A stretch of DNA of 64,000 nt, taken from NCBI RefSeq assembly GCF_000832305.1, contig NZ_CP010537.1, positions 3,472,001 through 3,536,000 of the forward strand, read 5' to 3'. The translations under genes and the position numbers were made by a program. Shown here piece by piece: positions 61,159 to 64,000 of this stretch. Positions within the stretch are counted from its first letter, which is position 1. Every line of letters starts with the position of its first letter. The DNA is from Cupriavidus basilensis. GTDB taxonomy: Bacteria; Pseudomonadota; Gammaproteobacteria; Burkholderiales; Burkholderiaceae. The notes below the pieces were generated by a model. It was given only the letters and a program-made list of their open reading frames with translations, was not told the DNA's origin and made no database searches.

Positions 61159-63447
61159 ATGCAAAGCGCCCTCGTCATCAGGACCAAGAAGAAGCTCAGC
61201 GCCACCGCGCACCTGACTGGCGCCGTTGGCGTGGCCATCGCGGCCGCGCCAACGGCTGCCCAGACCGCCGGAAGCACCAAGGTGGCGGCGGCGGAACTGC
61301 CCGCAGTCATTGTCAGCGGCTCGGCCCCAAACCCGTTCAAGACCGACGGCACCTCCTCGATCAAGACGCCTGGCGCCTTGCTGGATACGCCCAGGTCCAT
61401 CACGGTAATCCCGCAGGAACTGATCCAGAGCACCGCCTCCACCAGCCTCACCGAGGCGCTGCGCACCGTGCCCGGCATTGCATTTGGCGCGGGCGAAGGC
61501 GGCAACCCGGTTGGCGACCGTCCGTTCATCCGTGGCTACGATGCGCAGGCCAGCACCTTCCTGGATGGCATGCGCGACATCGGCGCGCAATCGCGCGAGA
61601 TGTTCAACATCGAATCGGTGGAGGTCACCAAAGGGCCGGCCGGCGCCTACGACGGACGCGGCTCGGCGGGCGGCAGCATCAACATTGTCAGCAAGTCGCC
61701 CAAGCTGGGCAGCTTCGCCGAAGGCAATCTCGGCGTGGGCAATGCCAGCTACAAGCGCGGCGCCGCCGACGCCAACTGGCAGTTCAGCGGCCACGCAGCG
61801 GTGCGTTTCAACGCCATGTTCCAGGATGCGGGCGTGCCCGGACGCGACAGCACGCATCAAGAGCGCTGGGGCTTTGCCCCGTCCGTCGCCCTTGGCCTTG
61901 GTGGCCCGACCCGGTTGACGCTCTCCTACTACCACATGGAGACGAACGGGCTGCCCGACACCGGCATGCCCTACGACAACCCGAACTTCGTGCCGCGCAC
62001 CGATGGCCGGCCGCGCACGCGGCTGCCCGGCGATGGCTCGCCGCTCAAGCTGCCGCGCAACACCTACTACGGCCTGGCCGACCGCGATTTCCGCAAAGAC
62101 AGCGCCGACGTCGCCACCATCCGCTTCGAGCACGATTTCAGCCCGGCGCTCAAGTTGCGCAACCAGACGCGCATCGGGCGCACCAGGCAGGACTACCTGT
62201 GGACGCGCCCGGACGGCAGCTTCAATGGCAACATCTACTACGACATGGTCTGGCGCCGGACCAACCAGCGCCACGGCGTCTCCACTACGCAGGCCAACCA
62301 GACCGACCTGTCGGGCGAGTTCCTCACCGGAGCCATCAAGCACAAGTACGCCTTCGGCGTGGAGTTCTCTCGCGAGAAAAGCGAAAACGACGGCTACACG
62401 GTCGCCACCGGCAACAGCCGCTGCCCGAGCGGCCCGGGCGCGGCCAGCGGCTACAACTGCACCACGCTGTACAACCCGGACCCGCATGACCCGTGGAGCG
62501 GCCGCATCGCCCGCAACTACAACCCGACCAATCACGCGGCCACGACCGCATCGGTCTATGCGTTCGACTCGATCGCGCTCAGCAAGCAGTGGATGTTGAA
62601 TGCGGGATTGCGCTTCGACCACTACCGCGGCGAAGTGCGGACCGCCCGCGCCAACGGCGGCGCTGGCCCGCGCAGCACGCATACGCGTGACGACAACCTC
62701 TTCAACTATCAGGTAGGCGTGGTCTACAAGCCGGTGGAAAACGCCAGTGTCTACTTGTCCTACGGCACCTCGTCCACACCCGCCGGCGCGGTGGTCGGCC
62801 AGGGCAGCGAGCCGAGCGGGCTGGCGCCGACCAGCGCAGGCTCCGCGTTGTCTCCGGAAAAGAACCGCAGCATCGAGCTCGGCACCAAGTGGGACGTGCT
62901 GCGCAAGCGCCTGGCCTTGACGGCCGCCATCTTCCGCGTGGAAACCACCAATGCGCGCATCACCCTGGAAGACGGCCTCGCGGCCATGGCGGGCAACAAG
63001 CGCGTGGACGGCATCGAGCTCGGCTTCTCCGGCAACGTGACGGATCAGTGGGCTGTCTTCGGCGGCTACACCCACCTGAAAAGCGAACTGCGCAACAACG
63101 GCGGATCCGGCGCGGCCTTCGGCGCATCCAACGGCCACGCCTTCCCCAACACGCCGTCGGACAGCTTCAGCCTGTGGAGTACCTATCAGTTCCTCCCCAA
63201 TCTCACGGTCGGCGGCGGCGCGTACTACGTCTCCAAGGTGTGGGGCAGCGAGGCCCGCAACAACTGGGTGCCGTCCTACTGGCGTTTCGACGCCATGGCG
63301 GCCTACCAGCTGAACAAGCACGTGACGCTGCAGCTCAACGTGATGAACCTCGCCGACAAGGTCTATTACAACCAGGCCTACCCGGCGCACTACGCATCGA
63401 TTGCGCCCGGGCGCGCCGCCGTTTTCAACGTCAACCTGCGCTACTGA
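61159..63447 (+). CDS. TonB-dependent siderophore receptor (catecholate type)
   Basis: A 762-residue outer-membrane receptor for iron-siderophore uptake. Signal region 1-42 (AVGVAIAAAPTAAQ), TonB-box region and plug (about 60-195; TPRSITVIPQELIQS, DRPFIRGYDAQ, VEVTKGPAGAYDGRGSAGGSINIVSK), and a 22-strand-type barrel to the end, terminating VFNVNLRY with the expected aromatic residue. It resembles Fiu/CirA-like receptors. ATG at 61159, 4 nt after GGAGA. Fur-like box upstream. Followed by a close paralogue. Confidence 0.93.
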   Translation: MQSALVIRTKKKLSATAHLTGAVGVAIAAAPTAAQTAGSTKVAAAELPAVIVSGSAPNPFKTDGTSSIKTPGALLDTPRSITVIPQELIQSTASTSLTEALRTVPGIAFGAGEGGNPVGDRPFIRGYDAQASTFLDGMRDIGAQSREMFNIESVEVTKGPAGAYDGRGSAGGSINIVSKSPKLGSFAEGNLGVGNASYKRGAADANWQFSGHAAVRFNAMFQDAGVPGRDSTHQERWGFAPSVALGLGGPTRLTLSYYHMETNGLPDTGMPYDNPNFVPRTDGRPRTRLPGDGSPLKLPRNTYYGLADRDFRKDSADVATIRFEHDFSPALKLRNQTRIGRTRQDYLWTRPDGSFNGNIYYDMVWRRTNQRHGVSTTQANQTDLSGEFLTGAIKHKYAFGVEFSREKSENDGYTVATGNSRCPSGPGAASGYNCTTLYNPDPHDPWSGRIARNYNPTNHAATTASVYAFDSIALSKQWMLNAGLRFDHYRGEVRTARANGGAGPRSTHTRDDNLFNYQVGVVYKPVENASVYLSYGTSSTPAGAVVGQGSEPSGLAPTSAGSALSPEKNRSIELGTKWDVLRKRLALTAAIFRVETTNARITLEDGLAAMAGNKRVDGIELGFSGNVTDQWAVFGGYTHLKSELRNNGGSGAAFGASNGHAFPNTPSDSFSLWSTYQFLPNLTVGGGAYYVSKVWGSEARNNWVPSYWRFDAMAAYQLNKHVTLQLNVMNLADKVYYNQAYPAHYASIAPGRAAVFNVNLRY

Positions 63448-63465
63448 GCCGAGGTTGGCCGTCGT

Positions 63466-63494
63466 CGTGGCACGCGGGAGCCGCACGTGCCACG
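63466..63494. terminator. Hairpin downstream of receptor 1
   Basis: Arms CGTGGCACG and CGTGCCACG with an 11-nt loop, 19 nt after the stop. No clear T-run; a weak terminator or boundary. Confidence 0.5.
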
Positions 63495-63582
63495 GCATGT
63501 ATTCCCGCACGGCGAACCCTGAAATGTAACGTTTTCGCTACATACGCCATGGATGTATGTCTTGACTGACATATAAAATACA

Positions 63583-63601
63583 AATGATAATTCATCTCAT
63601 T
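63583..63601. promoter_or_regulatory. Fur-box-like site upstream of receptor 2
   Basis: AATGATAATTCATCTCATT; 5-bp perfect outer arms AATGA/TCATT and close to the 19-bp Fur consensus. It lies 32 nt before the GTG start. Confidence 0.65.
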
Positions 63602-63632
63602 CGCAACATCATTCAAGCAATCGGGGAAATTC

Positions 63633-64000
63633 GTGCAGACCGCTTTTGTTGTCCGGAAGAACAAGAAACTTAACGTCATCCCGCGCCTTTCCGGCGCCGT
63701 TGGCATGGCGGTCGCGGCCGCGCCGGTGGCTGCCCAATCCGCCGGCACGACCGTTGCTGCCGTGGAATTGCCGGTGGTAACCGTCAGTGGCGCCAACGAA
63801 AGCGGCTTCAAGGCGGACACCGCATCGTCGATCAAGACACCCGCCGCCCTGCTCGATACGCCCAGGTCGATCACCATCATTCCGCAGGAAGTGATCCAGA
63901 GCACCGGCTCGACCAGCCTGAGCGATGTGCTTCGCACGGTACCCGGCATCTCCTTTGGTGCCGGCGAAGGCGGCAACCCGGTTGGCGACCGGCCCTTTAT
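63633..64000 (+). CDS. TonB-dependent siderophore receptor (partial, runs off window)
   Basis: The 5' 122 codons of a receptor gene. It starts at a GTG at 63633, 5 nt after GGGGA. The product begins MQTAFVVRKNKKLNVIPRL and is strikingly similar to the preceding receptor: AVGMAVAAAPVAAQSAG, SSIKTPAALLDTPRSITIIP, EVIQSTGSTSLSDVLRTVPGI and GAGEGGNPVGDRPF. Plug-domain start is visible; the rest lies outside. A tandem duplication with separate Fur control is likely. Confidence 0.9.
   Translation, partial: MQTAFVVRKNKKLNVIPRLSGAVGMAVAAAPVAAQSAGTTVAAVELPVVTVSGANESGFKADTASSIKTPAALLDTPRSITIIPQEVIQSTGSTSLSDVLRTVPGISFGAGEGGNPVGDRPF

Noticed and set aside
60958..63510. Long minus-strand open frame (850 codons) opposite the first siderophore receptor
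   Set aside because: Antisense shadow of the receptor gene; composition is atypical and it lacks a ribosome site.

Overview
The window reads as a high-G+C betaproteobacterial replicon. Gene content and order (flhDC-motAB-cheAW-cheRDBYZ-flhBA in one direction, Bug-type periplasmic binding proteins, a pca thiolase/CoA-transferase set, a betaproteobacterial Tad locus) fit the Cupriavidus/Ralstonia branch of Burkholderiaceae best. This assignment is inferred from gene families, not from a database search. No rRNA, tRNA, CRISPR array, insertion sequence or replication origin was seen.

Region 1 (1-23565) is a motility and chemotaxis block transcribed almost entirely on the minus strand. In transcription order it holds a single-domain response regulator, cheW2, an Aer-like receptor, a 4HB-type receptor, an unknown 243-codon gene, then flhD-flhC, motA-motB, cheA-cheW, cheR-cheD-cheB, cheY-cheZ, flhB and flhA (cut by the window edge). 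On the far side lie an unknown plus-strand gene, a c-di-GMP phosphodiesterase with a degenerate GGDEF domain, and a third receptor. FlhDC would switch on the flagellar/chemotaxis genes, while CheR/CheB/CheD adapt the receptors encoded here.

Region 2 (23566-44037) is metabolic and regulatory. It holds a decayed flavin-reductase fragment, an H-NS-like gene, galE, a tyrosine-recombinase-like gene that has lost most catalytic residues, an NTF2-like/nitronate monooxygenase pair with a PadR regulator, two Bug solute-binding proteins, an SDR dehydrogenase, pcaIJF for the last steps of the beta-ketoadipate pathway, the SbcCD nuclease, an XRE regulator and a sigma-54 activator.

Region 3 (44076-55412) is a complete Tad/Flp pilus locus in one direction: flp, tadV, tadE, rcpC, rcpA, tadZ, tadA, tadB, tadC, tadD, a small DUF3613-type gene and tadG. 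The sigma-54 activator is at its downstream end and is a plausible dedicated regulator.

Region 4 (55779-64000) is a surface and iron-uptake block. A divergent pair of paralogous glycine-rich, collagen-like lipoproteins flanks a long intergenic region dense with dyads. A TpsB/FhaC-like outer-membrane protein without an obvious TpsA follows, then two tandem, closely related TonB-dependent siderophore receptors, each preceded by a Fur-box-like sequence (the second is cut by the window end).

The most unusual signals are the divergent lipoprotein pair with its dyad-rich regulatory region and neighbouring orphan TpsB-like porin, the GTTAC/GTAAC half-site cluster shared in kind with the flhDC upstream region, the catalytically stripped recombinase beside a 36-bp palindrome, and several long perfect palindromes that look like operators. 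All coordinates were read by eye, so sites of this kind may be off by one or two bases.
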